Shown one piece after another: positions 6,891 through 14,695 of a stretch of 16,155 nucleotides of DNA. The position numbers were made by a program, and so were the translations under genes. Within the stretch, counting starts at the first letter, position 1. Each line of letters starts with the position of its first letter. The DNA lies in contig JAITUO010000092.1 in the NCBI GenBank assembly GCA_031286245.1, positions 1-16,155 on the forward strand. Reading direction: 5' to 3'. The stretch is from Coriobacteriales bacterium. Its GTDB lineage: Bacteria; Actinomycetota; Coriobacteriia; Coriobacteriales; UBA8131. The notes beneath the pieces are model-generated. The model was given only the letters and a program-made list of their open reading frames with translations. It was not told the DNA's origin and made no database searches.

Positions 6891-6966
6891 GACCATCCGC
6901 CTTGTGCTTGACCATCCGCCTTGTGCTTGACCATTCACCTTGTGCTTGACCGTTCGCCTTGTGCTT
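6891..6966. repeat. Four tandem 19-bp repeats
   Basis: The unit GACCATCCGCCTTGTGCTT occurs twice exactly (6891-6909, 6910-6928), then with two substitutions (6929-6947) and two others (6948-6966), with no bases between units. A partial fifth GAC follows. Just upstream, CGGTTT recurs at 6861 and 6879 with 18-bp spacing. Contiguous repeats without spacers exclude a CRISPR array; iteron-like protein binding sites or a simple minisatellite are the alternatives. Confidence 0.9.
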
Positions 6967-7002
6967 GACTTCAATGCAGCTGTATAGCCTATAAATTAGC
7001 AA

Positions 7003-7195
7003 TCCTGGGAATTCCGGAGTTTCTGCCGGAAATCGGCTCTCATGTATGGCTGTTTGGCTTGTTTTGCAAGACATGGTTTTCTCCACAATTTAAACGTGCT
7101 GGTAGAAGAGTTGCGCCAGAATTCTATATGTGTGAAATCGATAGAGAACTATACATGAGAGCCGATTTCCGGCAGAAACTCCGGAATTCCCAGGA
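7003..7195. repeat. Perfect 45-bp inverted repeat around a 103-bp spacer
   Basis: The left arm 7003-7047 (starting TCCTGGGAATTCCGGAG) is the exact reverse complement of 7151-7195 (ending CTCCGGAATTCCCAGGA). The arms contain smaller palindromes such as GGAATTCC. No target-site duplication longer than 2 bp (AA) is visible and no transposase frame lies inside. It could be a MITE-like element, an invertible segment, or a site whose transcript folds into a long hairpin. It lies about 180 bp upstream of jetA. Confidence 0.9.
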
Positions 7196-7320
7196 AATGC
7201 TTGTATTAAGCACAGGAAGCGGAGTAATGAGAGGCTTTTTGGCCTTTAGAGCCCTATTAGTCGGCTCAAACAACTACAGCCACATGGGCTTGCACAATCC
7301 GAAACCTCTACCATTCACTC

Positions 7321-7326
7321 TATAAT
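7321..7326 (+). promoter_or_regulatory. Possible -10 box of the Wadjet operon
   Basis: A perfect TATAAT lies 45 bp before the jetA ATG. The best -35-like hexamer, TTGCAC at 7290-7295, is 25 bp away, which is too far, so the promoter may be weak or need an activator. The predicted leader is about 40 nt. Confidence 0.4.
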
Positions 7327-7371
7327 AGCGAGGGACAATTCTCAGTGATCGTTAACGAATAGGTGAGACAA

Positions 7372-8874
7372 ATGAGCAGTCAGCGAGTTGCTGCCAGAGC
7401 AATGACAATGCGTCGTTTACAAGAGACCGACTCTGGCCTGCAGTTGATGCGTAGAGACAACCTGCCTTTTGTAGCTGCAGCTCTGAGCGAGCATCTCAGT
7501 GGGCAGCAACGTGTTAGAACAGTTGCTGAACTGCTGACTTTACTGGAAGAGGACCTCTTTGCTCTACGTGATCGCGGTTTCGACCTTCCAAGGAGCGCCC
7601 AGGAATACCTGGCGGATTGGATTGCTGCCCGGTTGGTAATCAGACGTCCCGGTGCAGGACGTGAGGAAACAGTCGAGATGTCTCCATCAGCACTGTCAGC
7701 GATCCGGTTCCTGTCCGATATTGAGGTGCCTCGATCCAGTGTCACATCGTCCCGCTTGACCAATGTCGCTGATCTTATTTCGGGATTAGCCCGTGATACA
7801 GATCCTGATCCGACTTCCTACCTCGAGGCCCTCCATAAAGAGAAAGCTGCCATCGAGCAAGCCATCGCCGATGTCGATACCGGCCGTTATCAGCCAATCT
7901 CTGCCATTGAAGCCCGGGAACGATTAGCAGAAATCATTCACTTGGCAAATGAGGTGCCGGAAGACTTTGTGCGGGTCAGCGATGATCTCGAGCGTCTAAA
8001 CAAAGAACTACGTGAGCAGATCATCAACCAAGCGGGAACTCGTGGCAGCATTCTTGATCAGGTTTTTGCAGGTGTGGAGAATATCGATAACTCCGAAGCC
8101 GGCAGGTCATTCAATGCTTTTTACAGCCTGGTCTTAGATCCTGAGCGAGCTAATGCGATCGATGACACTGTTGATGCAGTGCTTTCCAGGGAATTCGCAG
8201 CGCAGCTTACAGATAGAGAAATCGTCATGCTCAGGCGCTGGCTATCGGCACTACAAGCTGAGAGCAGCCAAGTCAGGAGTGTGATCACCAGCCTGGCGCG
8301 CAGCTTGAGACGCTTTGTTGAATCTCATGCTTATCGAGAGCATCGCCGGTTAGCAGAAGCTATTGCGGAGGCAAAAAGAACAGTGCTCGAGGCTTCCAGG
8401 TCAATTAAGCCAAACAATGAAACAGGTTATGAGCTCCCTGCCAGTTCGATACCGATTTCGTCGATCAGCTCCTGGCGTCCGCTTAACCCTGCGGATACCC
8501 AAGTCCGCAGACAAGTCAGGATGTATGATGAGCAACCGCTCGATCTGGAACAGTTGCGCAGACTGATCAGGCTGAGTGAGATAGATTTCGCAGAGCTCAG
8601 GCTATCCGTGGCTGAAACTCTAAATACCTTGGGAAGCGCTTCGATCGGTGATGTTTTAATGCATTACCCTGCTACTCAAGGCCTGGCTTCGATCATCGGC
8701 CTGCTGGTGCTGGCAGATACTGTTGGCATCCGCTCATCGGATAATGAGACAGTGACATGGAGAAATGTTGACGGGCAAGAACGCAGTGTCAGTATCAGGC
8801 GTCATATCTTTCAAGATGTACCTGATAATTGGCGAGGAGTCGAAGACCGTTTTAGGCTAGTGGAGGAAAGCTGA
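7372..8874 (+). CDS. jetA: Wadjet protein JetA (DUF3375, kleisin-like subunit)
   Basis: A 500-residue protein of the DUF3375 family, first of four genes in JetA-B-C-D order. JetA is the kleisin-like subunit that links the two heads of the SMC-like JetC dimer and binds JetB. The sequence shows the family layout: an N-terminal helical part (LMRRDNLPFVAAALSEHL, then SAQEYLADWIAARLVIRRP, winged-helix-like), a coiled region at about 165-230 (EALHKEKAAIEQAI, DDLERLNKELREQI), a long helical middle and a C-terminal winged-helix-like part ending in VPDNWRGVEDRFRLVEES. An in-frame GTG at 7363 could add three residues. I chose the ATG at 7372 because AGGTGA (7361-7366) lies 5 nt before it and overlaps the GTG. 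The stop overlaps the jetB ATG by one base. The length is as expected for the family. Confidence 0.92.
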   Translation: MSSQRVAARAMTMRRLQETDSGLQLMRRDNLPFVAAALSEHLSGQQRVRTVAELLTLLEEDLFALRDRGFDLPRSAQEYLADWIAARLVIRRPGAGREETVEMSPSALSAIRFLSDIEVPRSSVTSSRLTNVADLISGLARDTDPDPTSYLEALHKEKAAIEQAIADVDTGRYQPISAIEARERLAEIIHLANEVPEDFVRVSDDLERLNKELREQIINQAGTRGSILDQVFAGVENIDNSEAGRSFNAFYSLVLDPERANAIDDTVDAVLSREFAAQLTDREIVMLRRWLSALQAESSQVRSVITSLARSLRRFVESHAYREHRRLAEAIAEAKRTVLEASRSIKPNNETGYELPASSIPISSISSWRPLNPADTQVRRQVRMYDEQPLDLEQLRRLIRLSEIDFAELRLSVAETLNTLGSASIGDVLMHYPATQGLASIIGLLVLADTVGIRSSDNETVTWRNVDGQERSVSIRRHIFQDVPDNWRGVEDRFRLVEES

Positions 8875-9677
8875 TGACCGATCCAGATACTAGCCCAGAA
8901 GCCTATCTGGGCTTATCCACAGATTATGAATCATCTGAGGCTGAACAGACTAATCTGAACCGATTAACTGCATCAGATTATGGTTTATTACCACAAGCTA
9001 CACGGTCAGCCCTGGTGCAACTACTGAAAGGTCCATACATCTCAGAAGCACAGAACCCCAATGTCTGGGCGACCATACTGCAGGCTGAAGACGAGATCAA
9101 GCAACGTCTTGGCGACCTGTTTTTGGAGTTGATAATCGACACTGAAATCAACGTTGCCTTCATCCGTAATATGTATTCTGAGGATCAGGAATTGCCCAAA
9201 GTCGTCAGGAGCCATTCGCTGACACTTCTGGATACAGCTTTGGTGTTGTTTTTAAGGGAGCAGCTTTTGAATGCTGAGGCTACCGGTAGGCGAGTCTATA
9301 TCGATAGAAGTGATATCCAGGATAGCCTGAGCGTCTATCGCAATCTGTTATTGATTGATGAGACTGCTTTTATTGACCGGGTTAATACTTCAATTACCCG
9401 CATGAAGAATCAGTCAGTGTTGTTACCAACGGTTGAGGTCAATCGTTATGAGATTTCACCAATATTAAGGCTGATCTTTGATGCTGATCAGGTCTTGACA
9501 GTCACGAAGGAGATTTCCCGGTTGATTGATGAGAGCAGAGGCAAAAGCCATGATGGCGATGCGGATAGCGATCTGGACGGCGATGCAGATGGCGATGCGG
9601 ATAGCGATCTGGACGACTATGCTGAAATAAACTTTGGTGAGATAAACATCGATGAAGACGATGAGGTGAACTCATGA
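8874..9677 (+). CDS. jetB: Wadjet protein JetB (DUF4194, KITE/MksE-like) with Asp-rich tail
   Basis: A 267-residue DUF4194 protein. JetB is the MukE/MksE-like dimeric partner that binds the JetA kleisin within the DNA-extruding complex. Residues about 30-220 carry the family's winged-helix pattern (TRSALVQLLKGPYI, LLDTALVLFLREQLL, DIQDSLSVYRN, a final RYEISPILRLIFDADQV). After this comes an unusual acidic tail (226-267), with two near-identical DGDADSDLDGDAD-type units followed by an E/D-rich end. I do not know such repeats as a JetB hallmark; they may be a charged linker or a metal-binding stretch. GGAGG lies 6 nt before the ATG, inside the end of jetA. The stop overlaps the jetC start (ATGA), so translation is coupled. 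Confidence 0.9.
   Translation: MTDPDTSPEAYLGLSTDYESSEAEQTNLNRLTASDYGLLPQATRSALVQLLKGPYISEAQNPNVWATILQAEDEIKQRLGDLFLELIIDTEINVAFIRNMYSEDQELPKVVRSHSLTLLDTALVLFLREQLLNAEATGRRVYIDRSDIQDSLSVYRNLLLIDETAFIDRVNTSITRMKNQSVLLPTVEVNRYEISPILRLIFDADQVLTVTKEISRLIDESRGKSHDGDADSDLDGDADGDADSDLDDYAEINFGEINIDEDDEVNS
9552..9615 (+). repeat. Two 28-bp direct repeats (36-bp period) encoding the JetB acidic tail
   Basis: The 28 bases 9552-9579 recur exactly at 9588-9615, in frame, encoding DGDADSDLD twice with an 8-bp spacer that itself reads as GDA. A 36-bp in-frame period means repeat gain or loss would change the tail by 12 residues without a frameshift. Confidence 0.9.
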
Positions 9678-12600
9678 TGATTGCTCCCGGACAACATCGT
9701 CTACAACGTTTTCAATTGATCAACTGGGGGACCTTCGATCACTATATCGACCTGCCAGTGCCACGCAGCGGCTTGTTAATCACTGGTGAATCCGGCTCAG
9801 GTAAATCGTCGCTACTGGATGCAATGTCTGTGGTTTTAGTACGGCCTTCCCGGCTCAGACTGAATGCAGCCGCCCAGGAGGGCGGCGTAGGAGATAGTTC
9901 ACGCAGCTTGTATAGCTATGTACTGGGAGCCTATAAACGCGAAGCAGATGCCAGTACCGGTGAACCAGTGACTGCGTACCTGCGTCCAGCGCCGGCTTGG
10001 AGTGGCATCTGCTTGACTTTTTCCAATGGTTTGGGTAAAACCACCAACCTGATTCGCCTGCTGCATGTCAGTAGCACAGCTAGTTCTACCAAAGACGTTC
10101 GTAGCTTAATGATCATCGCTGAGGAGCCGGTCGACCTATTGACTTTGGAACCATATGCCGAAAACGGTCTGGATATGCGGCGGTTGAAAGCGGCTTATCC
10201 AGCCTGGCTGGTCAGTTCGGAATACTCTGCTTTTGCATTGAGAATGCAGAGGTGCTTCAACTTGGAAAACGACCAGGCACAATTGCTTTTGCATAAAACA
10301 CAATCTGCAAAAAACCTGACCAGTCTGGATGTGTTACTTAGAGATTTCATGCTGGACCCACCTGACACTTTTGAATTAGCGGATCAGGCAATCGAACAGT
10401 TTAATGAGTTGTCGGCAGCACATTTGGCAGTAGTGGATGCTCGAAAGCAGACAGAGGTCTTGGCAGACTTGGACACCTTAGCTGTCAGACGTCAAAACTA
10501 CCTTGAGCGTAGTCAAACTCTAAACGACGAGATGGCAGGTCTGGAGCCTTTCAAGCTTTCACTGACCTTAGAAAACACTGAAAGTGAATTGGAACGTCTC
10601 AAACAAAAACTCACCAGCATTGAAGGCGAAGTTGCCAGAGCAGAGAATGCTTTGACAAACAAGCGAGCAGAGTATGACAGCGCTCGACGCATTGTCGACG
10701 GTCTGGGTGGTCGAGAGCTGGAAGTGCTCATCAAGGAGCGTAGATTAACTGAACAGCAACTGGCTCGCGTCAATGCTGATAAAAAGCTCTACGCCGACTT
10801 TGCCAGTAAAACCGAGCTTGAGCTACCAGTCAGCCCATCAGAGGTGGAAAGTTTTCTCACACTGGTCAACCAGCAGCTCGAACAGTCACAGGAGAATGAA
10901 CAGAAACGTGATCAACGTTATACTTTGGCAGCTAATGCAGAGCAGGCCAGCCGGGCCCGGGATACAGTTGAACAACAGTTAAGAACTCTGGAGGCACAAA
11001 GCTCGACTTTGGACGAGCGTTTGCTCAGACTAAGAACCACTCTGGCCGAAATTGCGCAGGTCGAACCAACAAGACTAAGTTTTGCAGGAGAACTGATCAG
11101 TGTCCGTCCCGAAGCAACCGAATGGACCGGTGCCATCGAAAGGGTGTTACACGGACTGGCTCAGACTCTACTGGTTGCTGATGATCTTTACCCACTGGTC
11201 AGTGATTATGTCGATCGTAACCATCTTGGTCAGCGATTGACCTATATGCGGGTACCCAAGAAAGTGCCCGAACTTGATGATCCGCATGATATGCGCAGCC
11301 TGCTTTACAAGGTGACTGTCAAAGACTCTGAACCATCAGACTGGCTGCGCACCGATTTAATCAGACGCTTTGACTATCTCTGCGTACAGACTGCCGCAGA
11401 ACTGAGAGCAGTTGATCGTGGTGTCACCATAGCCGGACAGATCAAGCATTCCCAGACCCGCCATGAAAAAGACGATCGCAATAGAGTAAACGATCCCAGC
11501 CGCTGGGTCTTAGGCTCATCGATCGAGATGAAACGCAAGGCATTACAGGAAGAGCTTCAGCAATTGCGAACCGATGAAAAGAAAGCCATCAGTGAGCGGG
11601 ATACCTGTGAGAATGAGTACCAAAAGCAACAGAGTCTGATTCAGCTGCTGGAAAAACTCAGCCAACTGCAATGGGAATTAATCGATGATGCCAGCCTTAT
11701 TGAAGAACTCCATCGGCTGGACCGACAGATCGATCTGCATAAACAACAAAGCAGTGGGCTGGCTGAGGCAGAGGCGCAATTAAAACGCGCAGAGCAGCAA
11801 GCTCAAGAAGCAGAAACAATACTCATAGATCTGCGTGATCATCGTAGCCGCAGTCAACAGGAATACGATACCAGCCAGAGCATCAAAAACAGCATCCTAC
11901 AGCAGCTGGCTAATCTGGCTCCGATCGCTGAAGCAGTCCGTACCAACCTGGCAAAACGCTTCACGCAAACAGGGAAAAGTGAACCGGAAGTAGCCAATAT
12001 CCAAGTGCGTCAGCAAATTGAGGGAGATATCCAACGTTGCTCAGACAGGCTGCGGGAAAACGATAGAGCTTGCACCACTGTGATGGTCCGCTACAAGACT
12101 GGCTGGCCGGCTCTTGCTGCTGATTTACTGGCAGAAGTCGATTCGCTGGGAGAATACCTGGCTGTCCTGAGCATTTTAAAAACCGACCGTTTGCCGGAGT
12201 TCGAAAGTCGGTTTTTCGATCTGCTTCAGAAACAATCACGCAACAATATCGGCGAATTGGCTCAGACTATCTCACGTTCCCGTCGCGAGATCAGACAGCG
12301 TGTCGAGCCGATAAATCGATCATTGCAACTGACAGAGTATGCACCAGGCAAGCATCTCAGACTCGAGGTGGTTGAAGCCTACTCCAGCGATGTCCAGCAA
12401 TTCCTGAAGGATTTGAACGAGATTTCCTCTGGTTCGTTAGAAGACACCATGAACCAGGAGCCCAGCTCTGAACAACGCCTACAGGCTGAAGAGCGTTATC
12501 AGCGACTCAATAAGCTGCTGAAACGCCTGGCTTCCTCGGAAACCGCAGACCAGTCCTGGCGGCGCAATTGCCTGGACACTCGCCTGCATGTCAAGTTCAG

Positions 12601-13033
12601 AGCTAATGTCATCGAAGCCGACACGCAGTCAGTTGACGATATCTACACTGGTGCCGGAGGCCTTTCGGGAGGTGAGCGGCAGAAATTAGTAATATTCTGC
12701 CTGGCTGCAGCCCTGCGTTACCAGTTGGCGCGGGAGGGCTCCTACCAGCCGTCCTATGGGTTGGTGACCTTGGATGAGGCTTTCGACAAAACCGACCCGG
12801 CTTTCGCCCGTGCCGGCTTGGATGTTTTTAACACCTTTGGTTTCCAGTTGCTGCTGGCGACTCCACTCAAAATGCTCCAGACCATGGAAGGCTACGTCGG
12901 TGGAGCTGTGCAAATCAGTATCAGCCCCGATCATGGCTCACGTTGCGAACAGTTGATCTGGGAAACCGGCGATGATGAGCCTTTGGATTCTTATGCGCCC
13001 GAGCCACGTGCAATCCAGGAAAGCCTGCTCTAA
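9674..13033 (+). CDS. jetC: Wadjet protein JetC (SMC/MukB-like ATPase)
   Basis: A 1119-residue SMC-type ATPase, the motor of the JetABC complex. The N-terminal head has Walker A GESGSGKSS at 38-46. A first long coiled coil runs over about 285-450 (LERLKQKLTSIEGEVARAENAL and beyond). A hinge-like region covers about 455-610, beginning near AGELISVRPEATEWTGAIERVL, and a return coiled coil about 615-775. The C-terminal head has the ABC signature LSGGE at 997-1001 and Walker B VTLDEAF with D1034 and E1035. All ATPase motifs are intact, so the motor should work. The arms are shorter than those of chromosomal SMC, as in the family. Alternative start: the second ATG (9677). The gene starts inside the jetB stop and its TAA directly abuts the jetD ATG. 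DNA loop extrusion by JetABC is known for the family, not shown here. Confidence 0.95.
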   Translation: MMIAPGQHRLQRFQLINWGTFDHYIDLPVPRSGLLITGESGSGKSSLLDAMSVVLVRPSRLRLNAAAQEGGVGDSSRSLYSYVLGAYKREADASTGEPVTAYLRPAPAWSGICLTFSNGLGKTTNLIRLLHVSSTASSTKDVRSLMIIAEEPVDLLTLEPYAENGLDMRRLKAAYPAWLVSSEYSAFALRMQRCFNLENDQAQLLLHKTQSAKNLTSLDVLLRDFMLDPPDTFELADQAIEQFNELSAAHLAVVDARKQTEVLADLDTLAVRRQNYLERSQTLNDEMAGLEPFKLSLTLENTESELERLKQKLTSIEGEVARAENALTNKRAEYDSARRIVDGLGGRELEVLIKERRLTEQQLARVNADKKLYADFASKTELELPVSPSEVESFLTLVNQQLEQSQENEQKRDQRYTLAANAEQASRARDTVEQQLRTLEAQSSTLDERLLRLRTTLAEIAQVEPTRLSFAGELISVRPEATEWTGAIERVLHGLAQTLLVADDLYPLVSDYVDRNHLGQRLTYMRVPKKVPELDDPHDMRSLLYKVTVKDSEPSDWLRTDLIRRFDYLCVQTAAELRAVDRGVTIAGQIKHSQTRHEKDDRNRVNDPSRWVLGSSIEMKRKALQEELQQLRTDEKKAISERDTCENEYQKQQSLIQLLEKLSQLQWELIDDASLIEELHRLDRQIDLHKQQSSGLAEAEAQLKRAEQQAQEAETILIDLRDHRSRSQQEYDTSQSIKNSILQQLANLAPIAEAVRTNLAKRFTQTGKSEPEVANIQVRQQIEGDIQRCSDRLRENDRACTTVMVRYKTGWPALAADLLAEVDSLGEYLAVLSILKTDRLPEFESRFFDLLQKQSRNNIGELAQTISRSRREIRQRVEPINRSLQLTEYAPGKHLRLEVVEAYSSDVQQFLKDLNEISSGSLEDTMNQEPSSEQRLQAEERYQRLNKLLKRLASSETADQSWRRNCLDTRLHVKFRANVIEADTQSVDDIYTGAGGLSGGERQKLVIFCLAAALRYQLAREGSYQPSYGLVTLDEAFDKTDPAFARAGLDVFNTFGFQLLLATPLKMLQTMEGYVGGAVQISISPDHGSRCEQLIWETGDDEPLDSYAPEPRAIQESLL

Positions 13034-14209
13034 ATGAATCAGCCCGCTGCTATCAGCCAGCTGATGCGGAGTCCCAAAGACTTATGTGTCTGGGCAAAGC
13101 AGAAGTACCAGCATAATCGCAGTTCTTGGCTAGGTATTTCTGATTATGGAGAAGCCCTTGTGTTCACTTTTGCTTTGCGAATACCGACAGAAGCAATAGC
13201 TGGCAACCAGATGGATGAAGTAGCCAAGTGGGTGGCGCTCTGGCGCCAGGAAAAATGGCTCGATCAAGCTATTGAAGTTGAGTGGAAGACTGTCGCCTGG
13301 AGTACTCTCGGCAGACAGCATCTACCAACGCGGGTAACGATCAAGGGTGTTTCCAGCCTGGCAACACTGGCTGATGTACAAAGGGATTGGCAGCAACTCG
13401 TCGAATCTGCAGAAATACTACGTTCCGCCTGGCCAGTTCATGACCTCAGCAATGTATTGCCTAAGCTGGCATCTCAACTCGATAAACTAAGTGCAACTGA
13501 GCTCGATAAGTTTATCCGGGTGGTTGACTGGCTGGTCGATAATCCGGAGTCAGGAATGCTGCCCAGGCAACTACCGATACCGGGCGTCGACAGCAAGTGG
13601 CTGGAGAAGCATCGTAGCAGTGTTGAGAAATTGAAAGCAGCCCTTTCTGGGGTCTCTGAGCTGGGATTGGTTGCTGCTCCAGTTCACTTCAATGTCCGAG
13701 TGCTCGATCCCACTCTGCCTGGCTTGCGTGACGGCGACCCGCATGCTTTCAGTGCTTCAGTGTCCGAACTCGCTAAACTGGTCTGGCAACCGACCTGGGT
13801 CCTGATTGTCGAGAATGCTCAAACTCTGGCCGCTCTGCCAGAATTTAGTGGCATGGTAGCAGTCTTCGGCAGAGGCAAAGATGTTGCAGCTCTGACAGCC
13901 GTATACTGGATGGAAAAAGCCGAGCATCTGCTGTATTGGGGAGACCTCGATACCCATGGCATGCATATCCTCTCGCTGGCACGTCAGGCTTTTCCTCAGA
14001 TTGAATCGATTCTGATGGACATCGATACGCTATTCGAGTATGCAGACATGTCAGTCAACGAACCTAGACCATTTGTCGGCCAAATCAGTCACCTAACCGA
14101 AGCTGAGCTGGGTGTGCTCAGTCAGCTCAGGATCAACAATACCCGCTTGGAACAAGAGCGTATTGACATGGCCTATGCGAGCAGGATTATCCAAAATCGC
14201 CAGCGGTAA
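13034..14209 (+). CDS. jetD: Wadjet nuclease JetD (DUF3322 + DUF2220, Toprim)
   Basis: A 391-residue protein, the effector that cuts DNA once JetABC has stalled on a small circle. The N-terminal DUF3322 region runs to about residue 215 and includes the family-typical PRQLPIPGVDSKWLEKH at 177-193. The DUF2220 part has the Toprim acidic residues: E260 in IVENAQTLAALP and D304/D306 in YWGDLDTHG, which would bind the catalytic metals. AVFGRGKDVAAL lies between them. All expected catalytic residues are present, so the nuclease should be active. The gene begins at the base after the jetC stop with no spacer. A Toprim nuclease related to topoisomerase VI and Spo11 is established for JetD; target specificity here is inferred. 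Confidence 0.93.
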   Translation: MNQPAAISQLMRSPKDLCVWAKQKYQHNRSSWLGISDYGEALVFTFALRIPTEAIAGNQMDEVAKWVALWRQEKWLDQAIEVEWKTVAWSTLGRQHLPTRVTIKGVSSLATLADVQRDWQQLVESAEILRSAWPVHDLSNVLPKLASQLDKLSATELDKFIRVVDWLVDNPESGMLPRQLPIPGVDSKWLEKHRSSVEKLKAALSGVSELGLVAAPVHFNVRVLDPTLPGLRDGDPHAFSASVSELAKLVWQPTWVLIVENAQTLAALPEFSGMVAVFGRGKDVAALTAVYWMEKAEHLLYWGDLDTHGMHILSLARQAFPQIESILMDIDTLFEYADMSVNEPRPFVGQISHLTEAELGVLSQLRINNTRLEQERIDMAYASRIIQNRQR

Positions 14210-14284
14210 AGCGTCTCATAACCAGCAAGAAAAACTAAACCATCACAGCCCTCGGACTATTACTCCCAACCTCATGCCGATTTA

Positions 14285-14293
14285 TGCTAAAAT
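14285..14293 (+). promoter_or_regulatory. Extended -10 promoter of the toxin-antitoxin operon
   Basis: TGCTAAAAT is an extended -10 (TGn followed by TAAAAT) with no strong -35, as usual for this promoter class. Transcription would start around 14300, inside the palindrome at 14296-14314, so a repressor bound there would block initiation. The pair therefore has its own promoter separate from the Wadjet operon. Confidence 0.6.
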
Positions 14294-14295
14294 CT

Positions 14296-14314
14296 CTGTA
14301 TTACCGTATTACAG
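14296..14314. promoter_or_regulatory. Palindromic operator CTGTATTACCGTATTACAG
   Basis: The 19-bp sequence matches its reverse complement at 16 of 19 positions. It can also be read as two tandem GTATTAC blocks. It lies directly after the extended -10 and 22 bp before the antitoxin start. This is the expected place for autorepression by a ribbon-helix-helix antitoxin. Confidence 0.7.
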
Positions 14315-14335
14315 ACGGGAAAATGAGGAGAAGAA

Positions 14336-14695
14336 ATGGCCGAAACTGCGATGATTACAGCCCGTATTCCACGGGAGATAAAGCGTCGAGCCGAGATTGT
14401 CTTACAGAAACAAGGTATAACAACTTCAGTAGCTATCAACCGTCTATTCGAAGTTATCGCCACAACCGAGAGGTTTCCAGCAGATATCTTGCCAGACCCT
14501 CACGCCTTTCCTCAACCAGGCCATCGTGAGCTAAACCGCAATACCATCAAAACGACAAAACTTCAGGATTACGATGCTTTATTAGGCTTGCTGGATCCCT
14601 TACCAATCGACTGGAGAGAAGACACCGGAAAACCATATGACGAAATAATCAAGGAGGGAAAACGTCAAGATCATGAGGCTCTTTCTAGACACTAA
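14336..14695 (+). CDS. RelB/DinJ-like ribbon-helix-helix antitoxin
   Basis: A 119-residue protein. Residues about 5-50 (AMITARIPREIKRRAEIVLQ, then GITTSVAINRLFEVIA) fit the RelB/DinJ antitoxin fold: a beta strand and two helices that pair in a dimer and bind the operator. The remaining 70 residues (DPHAFPQPGHRELNR and DYDALLGLLDPLPIDWRE) should wrap and neutralise the toxin. The ATG has GAGGAG at 5 nt. The gene overlaps the toxin gene by 23 bp in another frame. DinJ/RelB antitoxins usually neutralise YafQ/RelE toxins, but here the partner is a PIN nuclease, a mixed pairing that is known but less classical. Autoregulation through the palindrome at 14296-14314 is likely. Confidence 0.85.
   Translation: MAETAMITARIPREIKRRAEIVLQKQGITTSVAINRLFEVIATTERFPADILPDPHAFPQPGHRELNRNTIKTTKLQDYDALLGLLDPLPIDWREDTGKPYDEIIKEGKRQDHEALSRH

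Larger units (their letters stand above)
6747..7371. other. Long intergenic region upstream of the Wadjet operon
   Basis: About 625 bases between the divergent membrane protein and jetA genes. It contains, in order: a possible -10 for the minus-strand gene (6785), a palindrome (6845), four 19-bp tandem repeats (6891-6966), a 45-bp inverted repeat with 103-bp spacer (7003-7195) and a TATAAT box (7321). Open frames of 67 and 88 codons cross the repeats on opposite strands, but they lack ribosome binding sites and look accidental. No RNA family is recognisable by eye. Confidence 0.7.

Noticed and set aside
6891..6966. CRISPR-like repeat array
   Set aside because: The 19-bp units are directly joined, with no spacers, and no cas genes are in the window.
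6883..7086. 67-codon minus-strand open frame in the same region
   Set aside because: Its C-terminal half is just the translated 19-bp repeats and its middle the inverted repeat arm; no ribosome binding site.
7059..7325. 88-codon plus-strand open frame upstream of jetA
   Set aside because: It crosses the spacer and right arm of the inverted repeat, has no ribosome binding site and no recognisable domain; it looks like chance.
7363..7371. GTG start for JetA three codons upstream
   Set aside because: The GTG is part of the AGGTGA ribosome binding site that serves the ATG at 7372.
9552..9615. EF-hand or dockerin-like calcium site in the JetB tail
   Set aside because: The D-x-D pattern is present but the flanking helices and the spacing of an EF loop are missing; an acidic linker is simpler.
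7372..14209. Chromosome-partition condensin (MksBEF or MukBEF) rather than a defence system
   Set aside because: The fourth gene is a DUF3322/DUF2220 Toprim nuclease with intact acidic residues, and the first two are DUF3375/DUF4194; this combination defines Wadjet.
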